Below are positions 26,834 through 34,162 of a DNA stretch of 64,000 nt, piece by piece. The stretch comes from Blautia coccoides (lineage in GTDB: Bacteria > Bacillota > Clostridia > Lachnospirales > Lachnospiraceae). Numbering within the stretch: the first letter of the stretch is position 1; each line of letters begins with the position of its first letter. Location: NCBI RefSeq assembly GCF_034355335.1, contig NZ_CP136422.1:2762501-2826500 (forward strand), written 5' to 3'. The translations under genes were made by a program, and so were the position numbers. A model generated the notes under the pieces. It was not told the DNA's origin. It did no database searches and saw only the letters and a program-made list of their open reading frames with translations.

Positions 26834-27094
26834 ATGATTGAAACAGGTCGAAAAAAGTTCCTCAGAAAAAGTAAAGAAATTAAAAACAGAATGCCAAACC
26901 ATGTGGAAGAGATGGGACTTGGCAGAAAACTGACAGATAAACTGAAGAGTCACAGGATTGAGTATGTCACGGATATCCTGTCATGCACAGAGAAGGAACT
27001 GCGGGAAACCGTAGTGCTGAATGACAAGGAGATGTCTTTGCTGCGGGAAAAGATGAGAGAATTCCAGCTTGATTTTTGGGATGAGCTGTTTTGA
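26834..27094 (+). CDS. small protein resembling the RNA polymerase alpha C-terminal domain
   Basis: An 86-residue protein with a basic N-terminus (1-22). Residues about 27-78 then follow the helix-hairpin-helix pattern of the RpoA C-terminal domain: MGLGRKLTDKLKSHRIEYVT, then DILSCTEKELRE and VVLNDKEMSLLREKMREF, comparable to the helices around Arg265 and the NLGKKSL loop of E. coli alpha. The DNA-contact Arg appears replaced or shifted (RK at 31-32). It could bind DNA or sigma/activators and alter transcription. GGAGGG lies 8-13 bases before the ATG. It is the first gene right of the inverton and its likely output. Confidence 0.7.
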   Translation: MIETGRKKFLRKSKEIKNRMPNHVEEMGLGRKLTDKLKSHRIEYVTDILSCTEKELRETVVLNDKEMSLLREKMREFQLDFWDELF

Positions 27095-27276
27095 ATTTGT
27101 ATCTTGGTTGCGGCTTTGGGGATGAGCCGGTGATCTTCCTTTCATTCAAAAATTTTCCCTGGCAGAAATAGAAAAGGTACGGCTGTCCAGCCTGCCTGAA
27201 GGGTTATCGTTATTGCCAAAATTAGAATTAGTGGTAAGATTATAATATAGCCAAAGGAAAATGCAAGAAGAAAGGA

Positions 27277-27822
27277 ATGGATAATATGGAATTCTCGGAA
27301 CTGGTAAAAAGGAGATACTCTGTCCGCTCTTACAATGGAAAGAAGGTGGAGCAGGAAAAAGTAGAAAAAATACTGGAAGCCGCCCATGCGGCGCCTACAG
27401 CCGCAAATCTGCAGCCTGTTCGGCTGTTGGTGATCCGGCAGGAGGAAGGACTTAAAAAATTGGCAAAAGCGGCAAATATTTACCATGCGCCGCTTGCCAT
27501 AGTGGTATGTGCGGACCACAGCAAAGCATGGGTACGTCCCTTTGACAAAAAGCAGACCTGTGACATTGATGCCTCCATCCTCACGGACCATATGATGCTG
27601 CAGGCCGCGAACCTGGGACTTGGCAGTGTCTGGATCTGTTATTTCAAACCTGATGTATTGCGGGAAGAATTCTGTATTCCAGAGAATCTGGAGCCTGTCA
27701 ATATACTTGCAGTGGGTTATAGTGACGAGATGCCTTCATCACCGGACAGACATGAGCAAACCCGAATAACCATCAAAGAGCTGGCCTCATTTGAACATTT
27801 TAGTGATAGGGGAGAATTATAA
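27277..27822 (+). CDS. nitroreductase family FMN enzyme
   Basis: A 181-residue flavin enzyme of the nitroreductase fold: ELVKRRYSVRSYNGKKVE with the FMN-phosphate-binding Arg cluster, AAHAAPTAANLQPVRLLVI, and the C-terminal LGLGSVWICYF and PVNILAVGYSD. It would reduce nitro groups, quinones or other acceptors with NAD(P)H in the cytoplasm. Start ATG 27277, or 27286, which has better spacing from GAAGAAAGG. It ends 1 bp before the next gene. Confidence 0.9.
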   Translation: MDNMEFSELVKRRYSVRSYNGKKVEQEKVEKILEAAHAAPTAANLQPVRLLVIRQEEGLKKLAKAANIYHAPLAIVVCADHSKAWVRPFDKKQTCDIDASILTDHMMLQAANLGLGSVWICYFKPDVLREEFCIPENLEPVNILAVGYSDEMPSSPDRHEQTRITIKELASFEHFSDRGEL

Positions 27823-27823
27823 T

Positions 27824-28510
27824 ATGACGGAAGACTTTGTTTTTAATGAGAAGGTACATGCATTTTTGATTGGATCATTTTACCAGGAGATGAAGGAAGC
27901 AGAAGGCCCGGCCGGAGTGGAATGTTTTAGGAAGGCTGTCCAGAAAACAGCGGAGCAGCGGGGACACCGTATGGCTTTGAGAGCCATGCGTGACAAAAAG
28001 CCATTGGATTATAATACATACATGGCATATGGGGAGATATATGCCACCCTGCCGGGTAAAATGGAGATGGCCGGGGAGTATCCTGATGCAGAGACACGGG
28101 TTTACAGCTGTGTATGGCATGATACCTTTCAAGAAATGGGACTTGCTGAATGCGGTCTTGTATACTGCAGAGAAATAGACAAGGGCATTGTCAGAGGATT
28201 TAATCCGGACCTGGTCTTTGAACAGAAAAGCGTGCTTCACAATGCACCCTGTTGTCGTCTTGTATTCAGGAATGCCGGGCTTGACAACAGTGTGCCGGTC
28301 TCAAAAGAAGCGAAAAAGGGCTGGGATTATCACTGCGGTCATTATTACAAAACCTTCAGTGAGTATGTGCGCACTGTTTTTTCAGATGGGGAAATTATTT
28401 TAAAAAGAGTTGATGAGAAATTCGCGGACAGATTCGGAGAAAAAAGCCTGGATATACTGCAGGAATATCTAAAAACGGATTTTAATCTCATAAGCGGTGA
28501 CGCGTTTTAA
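27824..28510 (+). CDS. L-2-amino-thiazoline-4-carboxylic acid hydrolase-family protein
   Basis: A 228-residue protein of the ATC hydrolase family: the core WHDTFQEMGLAECGLVYCRE then DKGIVRGFNPDLVFEQ and an HNAPCC motif near the end of the domain. Known members open a thiazoline ring on the way to cysteine, but most homologues in gut Firmicutes are untested. ATG 27824 follows GGGGAGAA and comes directly after the nitroreductase stop, so the two form an operon ending in the hairpin at 28513-28551. Confidence 0.8.
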   Translation: MTEDFVFNEKVHAFLIGSFYQEMKEAEGPAGVECFRKAVQKTAEQRGHRMALRAMRDKKPLDYNTYMAYGEIYATLPGKMEMAGEYPDAETRVYSCVWHDTFQEMGLAECGLVYCREIDKGIVRGFNPDLVFEQKSVLHNAPCCRLVFRNAGLDNSVPVSKEAKKGWDYHCGHYYKTFSEYVRTVFSDGEIILKRVDEKFADRFGEKSLDILQEYLKTDFNLISGDAF

Positions 28511-28512
28511 AA

Positions 28513-28551
28513 ATGCGGGTGCATTGAAAATCATGTTCAATGCATCCGCAT
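28513..28551 (+). terminator. hairpin between convergent genes
   Basis: A 15-bp stem with one G-T pair (ATGCGGGTGCATTGA with TCAATGCATCCGCAT) and a 9-base loop, between the convergent ATC-hydrolase and NYN genes. There is only a short T/A tract on either side. Confidence 0.7.
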
Positions 28552-28577
28552 AAATATTTATGTGAAGTAACGGGTAT

Positions 28578-29537
28578 TTATACATCATAAACCGCCCAGT
28601 TCTGTTCTCCTTCCTCTCGGATACGGATTTCCGGAAAACTCTGTATATACTGCTTGAACTGGGAAAAACCGTAATCCCGCACTTTAAAATCGCCAAAACG
28701 GTTCCGGATCTTATTGCTGAGTGTACCCAGAGGAACACCCTGGCGGCCTGCATTTCTTACAAGCTGTATCACATATTCCTCCAGCATTTCTTTTTTGCTT
28801 TTGTCCTCATAGAGGGTGACGGATACCTGAGTCCCTTCCTGCTGCAGTTTTAATTTGGGGAAGGATTCCAAAAATTTTGACAGGAGGCTGTATCCGTACC
28901 GCCTCACATCAAAGTCAGGATATAACTTGACCAGGCGGCTTCCGACTTCACCCAGGCCTGTGATTTTATCGTTATTCTGATTCTCTGTGATGATCTTGAC
29001 AACAGCCTCCTCGATCTGTGTCTTGGAAACCACGTCGGCATTGTCCTGCTTCGTGCCTTTTTCCATGGCATGGATCGTGGGCTTTTCCTCTTTTTCTATG
29101 GCATTGTCTTCAAGCAGAAGCTCCAGTACCGTAAAAATATCACAGGCTTTTCTGAAAGAGGAAGGTGTCTTGTCCTCCCCCATGCCGATGACATTTTTGC
29201 CGCTTTCCCTCAAACGGCTTGCCAGTTTTGTGAAATCACTGTCACTGGAAACCAGGCAGAATCCTTCTAATTCACTGGTATACAGCATGTCCATAGCGTC
29301 AATGATCATTGCGGAGTCCGTTGCGTTTTTTCCGTGTGTATAGCTGAACTGCTGAATCGGTGTGATGGAATTTTCCAGCAGAACTTCCTTCCAACTGGAA
29401 TTATAAGTGCTGGTCCAGTCACCGTATATTCTCTTGTATGTAACATTTCCGTATTTGGAGAGTTCATCCAGAATTGGCTTGATGTATTTGGCTGAGACGT
29501 TGTCAGCGTCGATCAGCAGTGCGTATTTATCTTCCAT
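28578..29537 (-). CDS. NYN-domain ribonuclease-like protein with OST-HTH/LOTUS repeats
   Basis: A 319-residue protein. The N-terminal NYN (PIN-like, DUF88) domain carries the acidic metal residues of LLIDADNVSAKYI, ATDSAMIIDAMDML and VSSDSDFTKLASRLRESGK. Two copies of an OST-HTH/LOTUS-like domain follow (about 172-240 and 252-319), each with an LGxLxxxIRNRF- or VKLYPDFDVRRYGYSLL-type helix set and a VRDYGFSQF repeat. NYN-LOTUS proteins are thought to be RNA-binding nucleases. Transcribed alone on the minus strand; the target RNA is unknown. Confidence 0.88.
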   Translation of the reverse strand: MEDKYALLIDADNVSAKYIKPILDELSKYGNVTYKRIYGDWTSTYNSSWKEVLLENSITPIQQFSYTHGKNATDSAMIIDAMDMLYTSELEGFCLVSSDSDFTKLASRLRESGKNVIGMGEDKTPSSFRKACDIFTVLELLLEDNAIEKEEKPTIHAMEKGTKQDNADVVSKTQIEEAVVKIITENQNNDKITGLGEVGSRLVKLYPDFDVRRYGYSLLSKFLESFPKLKLQQEGTQVSVTLYEDKSKKEMLEEYVIQLVRNAGRQGVPLGTLSNKIRNRFGDFKVRDYGFSQFKQYIQSFPEIRIREEGEQNWAVYDV

Positions 29538-29821
29538 ATTTCCCTAACCTCTTATTCCGATGTTTTTTCACACATCATATCAAAAGTATAACATATAAAA
29601 TTAGTTTCTGGTACAGAAAAAAAGCGCGTAATATGACAGAAGTTTTCATTTGTTACTGTTCAAAAAACCACGCTTTCAGACACGCTTCAGCATATTGTGG
29701 ACTAATATCATTTGCTGTGAACAATAACATTAACTTTTTATACAGGTTCAGAAGGAAGATACCGCATAATATGTCTGCAAATGCCCATACTAAAAGGAAA
29801 AAAGAAAGAAGGGCATGGAAC

Positions 29822-30253
29822 GTGGAAACACATACTAAGAAGCTTTTAGAGGAATGTAACTCAGGCTGCAAAATGGGTATTAACAGCATGAAGCAGATCA
29901 GAGAGTATATCAAAGATGAAAAACTCAGAGATCTGACTGATGAATATATCCGCAAACATCAGGATCTGGAACTGGAGACTTCCCGGCTGCTGGAACAGTC
30001 AGGGGAGGAGGAAAAAGCACCGAGTCCTATGGCCTCTGCATTTTCACGGGTGACGACTGAGGTGAAACTCATGATAAAAGATGACAGAGGACAGATCGCA
30101 AAACTTTTGACAGAGGGCTGCAGTATGGGAATACAGGGAATCAGTAAGGCCTTGAACCAATACTCTCATGCTTCCACAGACAGCACGGCGCTTGCAAAAC
30201 GCCTTGTCAGATCAGAAGAAAATTTTATGAGAGATTTAAAGCCGTTTCTTTGA
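29822..30253 (+). CDS. helical hypothetical protein, possibly ferritin-like bundle
   Basis: A protein of about 143 residues, all helical, with ECNSGCKMGINSMKQIREYI near the start and a second NSGC-like element, EGCSMGIQGISKALNQY, in the second half. The two GC(K/S)MGI elements suggest an internal duplication making a four-helix bundle, as in small DUF2383/ferritin-like proteins. I see no ExxH metal pair. The proposed GTG at 29822 has GAAAGAAGGG upstream; the frame is open further left without a ribosome site. Confidence 0.6.
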   Translation: METHTKKLLEECNSGCKMGINSMKQIREYIKDEKLRDLTDEYIRKHQDLELETSRLLEQSGEEEKAPSPMASAFSRVTTEVKLMIKDDRGQIAKLLTEGCSMGIQGISKALNQYSHASTDSTALAKRLVRSEENFMRDLKPFL

Positions 30254-30310
30254 GCATTTGGAGCAGGTCCGGCATGCTTTGTCTGATAACAGGACTTTGG
30301 AGGTTTTGAG

Positions 30311-31330
30311 ATGCTGAAAATGAAAGCCGGAAAATATTTGGCAGTTGCCCTGAAAACAGCCATAGGAAGCTGCACTGCCATACTTGCGGCAGAGCAGTTT
30401 CACCTGGATTTTGCAAGTTCAGCGGGTATTATTGCTCTGCTGACTTTGATCAATACAAGATGGGATACCCTCAGGCTTTCTGCTGTGAGGCTTATTTCCT
30501 TTTTTGCCACCGTGATCCTGGCCTGGATGATCTTCAGTCATATGAGCAGGGAGTGGATCACATATGGGGTGTTTGTATTTTTGTTGGTGGGGATCAGCTT
30601 GTTTGTGGGATGGCAGAATACCATGTCTGTCAATGCAGTTATCGGAACACATTTCTGGACCACGCATGACTTCGGGGCAGCTACCATATGGAATGAATTC
30701 TGTCTTGTTTTTATCGGTATAACAGTGGCTGTCCTGCTGAATCTGTTTCAGCGCAACCAGAGCAGAAAAAAGCAGATTTTGCAGGATATGCGGTATGTAG
30801 AGGCCAGACTCCAGGATATTCTTGAAATGTTGGCAGACTATCTTATGCAGAGGGAAAACGAGGCGGATGTATGGGAGGAGATCGCCCATCTGGAGGAACA
30901 TCTCTCTCATTCTATGGAGCGGGCTTATGAGTATGACAGAAATACATTTCTTCCGCACACGGAGTATTACAATCATTATATTGAGATGCGGACCAGGCAG
31001 TGCAGTATGCTGCAGAGCCTTCACTGGGAAATACAGAAGATCCGTACTATGCCCAGCCAGGCAGAGACCATTGCAGAGTACATTACTTACATGAAAAAAT
31101 ATGTGGAGGAGAAAAATATTCCGAAAAAACAGATAGAACGGCTACGCCAGGTAGAAAATGCGTTCCACGAGGCACCCCTGCCCGTGACTAGAGAGGAATT
31201 TGAGGGAAGGGCTGTCTTATATCACATTATGATGGATCTGGAGGAATTTTTGCTCTATAAAAAGCGGTTTATCGAATCCCTGAGTGATAAACAGAAGAAA
31301 ATCTATTGGGAAACTGAAAAAAAGCAGTGA
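30311..31330 (+). CDS. aromatic acid exporter (ArAE/DUF939) family membrane protein
   Basis: A 339-residue protein with an N-terminal block of four to six membrane helices (about 5-135) and a cytoplasmic helical domain (140-339). The opening KAGKYLAVALKTAIGSCTAI, then ASSAGIIALLTLINTRWDT and the VNAVIGTHFW stretch match the ArAE_1 family with its ArAE_1_C tail. It is thought to export aromatic carboxylates. GGAGG lies 4-9 bases before ATG 30311. A hairpin follows the stop codon. Confidence 0.85.
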   Translation: MLKMKAGKYLAVALKTAIGSCTAILAAEQFHLDFASSAGIIALLTLINTRWDTLRLSAVRLISFFATVILAWMIFSHMSREWITYGVFVFLLVGISLFVGWQNTMSVNAVIGTHFWTTHDFGAATIWNEFCLVFIGITVAVLLNLFQRNQSRKKQILQDMRYVEARLQDILEMLADYLMQRENEADVWEEIAHLEEHLSHSMERAYEYDRNTFLPHTEYYNHYIEMRTRQCSMLQSLHWEIQKIRTMPSQAETIAEYITYMKKYVEEKNIPKKQIERLRQVENAFHEAPLPVTREEFEGRAVLYHIMMDLEEFLLYKKRFIESLSDKQKKIYWETEKKQ

Positions 31331-31363
31331 ATCATGGGCTTGCACTGGAGTTAAGCCCATGAT
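31331..31363 (+). terminator. hairpin after the ArAE gene
   Basis: An 11-bp perfect stem (ATCATGGGCTT with AAGCCCATGAT) and an 11-base loop right after the stop codon, followed by a weak TTATGAT tract. Confidence 0.65.
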
Positions 31364-31427
31364 TTATGATAGAATAGACATATGTATAAATATTCGCATA
31401 AATATACGCAGAAAGGATGGAAAAAGT

Positions 31428-32039
31428 GTGAAAAAAATTATAACCGCAGTCTTATGCTTACTGGCTGTTTCACTGTCCCTGTCCTCCTGCGGCAGGGAAA
31501 AAGCAGAAGGCGCAGCCGGGCGGCAGGCGGAAGAGGGGACAGGAAAAGTCCTGGTGGCTTTTTTCTCCTACGGCGGCAACACAAGAATGCTGGCAGAGAC
31601 GGCTGCCCGGTATTCGGGCGGGGATCTGTTCCGGATAGAAACTGAAAAATCTTATTCGGAAGATTATGACACCTGTCTGGAAGAGACGGCCAGAGAGATG
31701 GAGGAGAACGCACGTCCGGCACTTGCTTCCCATGTGGTACATATGGAAGAGTATGATGTGGTGTTGCTGGGGTATCCCATATGGTGGGGCAGCATGCCCA
31801 TGGCTGTAAATACCTTTCTGGAGGAATATGATTTTAAAGGTAAAGTTATTGCGCCCTTCTGTACCCACGGAGGCAGCGGGCTGGGCAGCAGTGTGGAGGA
31901 TCTGAAAAAAATATGTCCGGAGGCAGAGGCAGCAGAGGGGCTGGCTGTTTATGGTTCCAAAGCGGACCAGTCAGAGGATCAGGTGAAAGAATGGCTGGAC
32001 AAACTGGGACTGTATGGGGAGGAGCAGGACAGGGAATAG
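31428..32039 (+). CDS. flavodoxin-like lipoprotein
   Basis: A 203-residue lipoprotein. The signal sequence KKIITAVLCLLAVSLSLSSC ends in an LSSC lipobox, so it is anchored outside the membrane. The flavodoxin fold follows, with the FMN phosphate loop FFSYGGNTRML (about 44-54), a PIWWGSMPMAVNTFL aromatic loop and FCTHGGSGLGSS. It is a likely extracytoplasmic FMN electron carrier or NAD(P)H-quinone reductase relative. The start is GTG 31428 with GAAAGGA about 10 bases upstream. Its last codons run into the 15-bp repeats before moxR. Confidence 0.85.
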   Translation: MKKIITAVLCLLAVSLSLSSCGREKAEGAAGRQAEEGTGKVLVAFFSYGGNTRMLAETAARYSGGDLFRIETEKSYSEDYDTCLEETAREMEENARPALASHVVHMEEYDVVLLGYPIWWGSMPMAVNTFLEEYDFKGKVIAPFCTHGGSGLGSSVEDLKKICPEAEAAEGLAVYGSKADQSEDQVKEWLDKLGLYGEEQDRE

Positions 32040-32100
32040 GAGATAGAGGAATAGGAAATAGAGGAATAAGAGATAGAGGATTAGGAGATAAAGGAATAGG
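32033..32100 (+). repeat. 15-bp tandem repeat before the MoxR gene
   Basis: Four units of GGAATAGGAGATAGA with few changes (32033-32047, 32048-32062, 32063-32077, 32078-32092) and a partial fifth. The array overlaps the stop codon of the flavodoxin gene and ends just before the MoxR ribosome site. Its purine-rich units resemble ribosome sites. Confidence 0.9.
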
Positions 32101-32113
32101 GGGATATGAACTT

Positions 32114-33061
32114 ATGAAATCAAATAGAGAAGCTGTGTGGGAGGTGCTCACACAGATCAATCAGGTAATCCTGGGAAAAGAGACATTGACGGCAGAGGTG
32201 CTGGCAGCTCTTCTGGCGGGAGGCCATGTGCTGTTGGAGGATCTGCCGGGTTCAGGGAAGACAACCCTGGCACTGGCATTGTCAAAGCTTTTGGGACTGG
32301 ACTGGAAAAGAGTACAATTTACGCCCGATGTGCTGCCATCGGATCTGACCGGATTTTCCATATACAGAAAAGACCTGCAGAGATTCGTCTATCAGCCGGG
32401 TGCCGTGTTCTGTAATCTTCTTCTTGCAGATGAGATAAACCGTACGTCGCCGAAGACCCAGTCTGCCCTTTTGGAAGTCATGGAGGAAGAGCAGGTGACG
32501 GTGGAGGGAGTGACCAGGAAAGTACCTGCCCCGTTTTTTGTCATAGCCACTCAGAATCCCACAGGGACGGCAGGCACGCAGATGCTGCCCCCTGCGCAGA
32601 TGGATCGTTTTATGATATGCACTACTATGGGGTATCCCGATTTTGCCAGTGAGGTGGAGATGGCAAAAGGAACCGGAATTGAACGAAGGACTGACCATCT
32701 GATGCCTATGCTGAATGCACAGGTGCTTCAGAATATCAGACAAGAGGTGGAACAGATATTTGTCCATGACTCTGTCTATCACTATATTGTGAAGCTAATC
32801 ACTGCAACCAGGAGAAATCCTCATTTTGAAGCCGGCGCCAGTCCGAGAGGAACCATATCACTGGTGCGCATGGCTAAGGTCACAGCCTGGATAGCCGGGA
32901 ATGACTTCGTATCCCCTGCAGATGTGTCTGCCCAGTTTATTCCTGTGGTCAATCACAGGGTAAGGCTGAGTACCAGAGCGCGGATGGACGGTGTGGAAAA
33001 AGAGAATGTGCTTGCCGGTATTCTGGAACATGAGGAGAGACCATTCTTTAAGGGGAGATGA
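32114..33061 (+). CDS. MoxR family AAA+ ATPase
   Basis: A 315-residue AAA+ ATPase: Walker A LPGSGKTTLALAL (about 41-53), Walker B LLADEINRTSPKTQSALLEV with the MoxR-type sensor, and ATQNPTGTAGTQMLPPAQMD. MoxR proteins act as chaperones that mature or activate partner proteins with DUF58/VWA domains. Exactly such a gene follows after 3 bp, then a transglutaminase-like gene, a classic three-gene set. ATG 32114 follows a GGGGGA site; a four-codon mini-frame (32106-32117) overlaps the start. Confidence 0.92.
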   Translation: MKSNREAVWEVLTQINQVILGKETLTAEVLAALLAGGHVLLEDLPGSGKTTLALALSKLLGLDWKRVQFTPDVLPSDLTGFSIYRKDLQRFVYQPGAVFCNLLLADEINRTSPKTQSALLEVMEEEQVTVEGVTRKVPAPFFVIATQNPTGTAGTQMLPPAQMDRFMICTTMGYPDFASEVEMAKGTGIERRTDHLMPMLNAQVLQNIRQEVEQIFVHDSVYHYIVKLITATRRNPHFEAGASPRGTISLVRMAKVTAWIAGNDFVSPADVSAQFIPVVNHRVRLSTRARMDGVEKENVLAGILEHEERPFFKGR

Positions 33062-33064
33062 CAG

Positions 33065-34162
33065 ATGAGAAAATTACTGGTAACGCTGGTACTGATTTTG
33101 TTTTTTTATCTGGCGGGGCTTTACCGTTCTTCCTCTGTTATGATATTTCTCTCGGCATCTCTGGTTTTTATGGCAATTTTGGGAATTTTATCTAAGTATC
33201 TGGTACGCAGACTGGAAATCGGGCTGGAGCCGGAAAGGAATACTGTGTCAAAGGAGAGTACGATGACAGTGACACTGGCAGCGGTCAATCATTCCCGGAT
33301 ACCTGTCATGAAGTTTGAAGTACGTCTTAAGATATGGAATCAGGGGACATCCAATGCCGAAACGAAAAAGATACAGGGGTATGTTCCGGGAAAAGGCACT
33401 GCGAGGATAGGAGTGGAAGTCTCTCCAAAGCACTGCGGGATCTTGGAAATCAGCGGAAAGAAGGCGAAAGTTTGGGACCCTCTGTGTCTCTTTTGCGGAC
33501 AGAAAAAGACAGCGGCTTCCTTTCGGGCAGTGGTGCTTCCAAAGGGTTATGAGATGCAGTTTTCTATGGAAAGCCTGCTTTTTGGTATGGAATCAGAAAA
33601 CGGAAACAGCAGGCCCGGAGCACAACCGCCTGAAATCTATCAGGTCCAGGCTTACCGCCCCGGTGACGGACTCAGGGATATTCATTGGAAACTGACTGCC
33701 AGAAGCGGTGAACTGCTCAGCAAGCAGTATTGTGCAGAGGTTCAGGCTCCGGTATTCGTATTCTGGGATATCAGGGAGGACAAGCCTTTAAGCACCGGGC
33801 AGATGGACGCATTCTGGGAGCTTTGTTATGGGGTGAGCGCAGGCCTTCTGAAGGAAAAAGTCAGCCATTCGGTAGGATACTGGGACAGGCAGACCGGGCT
33901 GATACAGGTGTATTCCATTGCGTGCCATGAAGATATTATGAACAATCTGTGTGAAATGATACGCAGGGACGCGCTTTTTGAGGAAAAGGGATATCCGGAT
34001 GAATTGTATTTAAAAGAGATGTACCAAAGGCAGGAGGAAGGGGAAATGGTTCTTTCCATGGACACGTCCCTCAGATTACATTTATACAATAAACTGCTGT
34101 TTCAGTTTTCAGAGGAGGATTATGTGGAAGAGATCAAGAAAGAGAGATTTTTACTCAGCTGA
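33065..34162 (+). CDS. DUF58 domain protein
   Basis: A 365-residue protein with two N-terminal membrane helices (about 5-50), a beta-rich linker and a DUF58 domain with the signature YRPGDGLRDIHWKLTARSGE near residue 197. The C-terminal part is VWA-like but shows no clear DxSxS metal site. DUF58 proteins work with MoxR ATPases. It is placed 3 bp after moxR and overlaps the transglutaminase gene by 41 bp, so translation is coupled. Confidence 0.9.
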   Translation: MRKLLVTLVLILFFYLAGLYRSSSVMIFLSASLVFMAILGILSKYLVRRLEIGLEPERNTVSKESTMTVTLAAVNHSRIPVMKFEVRLKIWNQGTSNAETKKIQGYVPGKGTARIGVEVSPKHCGILEISGKKAKVWDPLCLFCGQKKTAASFRAVVLPKGYEMQFSMESLLFGMESENGNSRPGAQPPEIYQVQAYRPGDGLRDIHWKLTARSGELLSKQYCAEVQAPVFVFWDIREDKPLSTGQMDAFWELCYGVSAGLLKEKVSHSVGYWDRQTGLIQVYSIACHEDIMNNLCEMIRRDALFEEKGYPDELYLKEMYQRQEEGEMVLSMDTSLRLHLYNKLLFQFSEEDYVEEIKKERFLLS

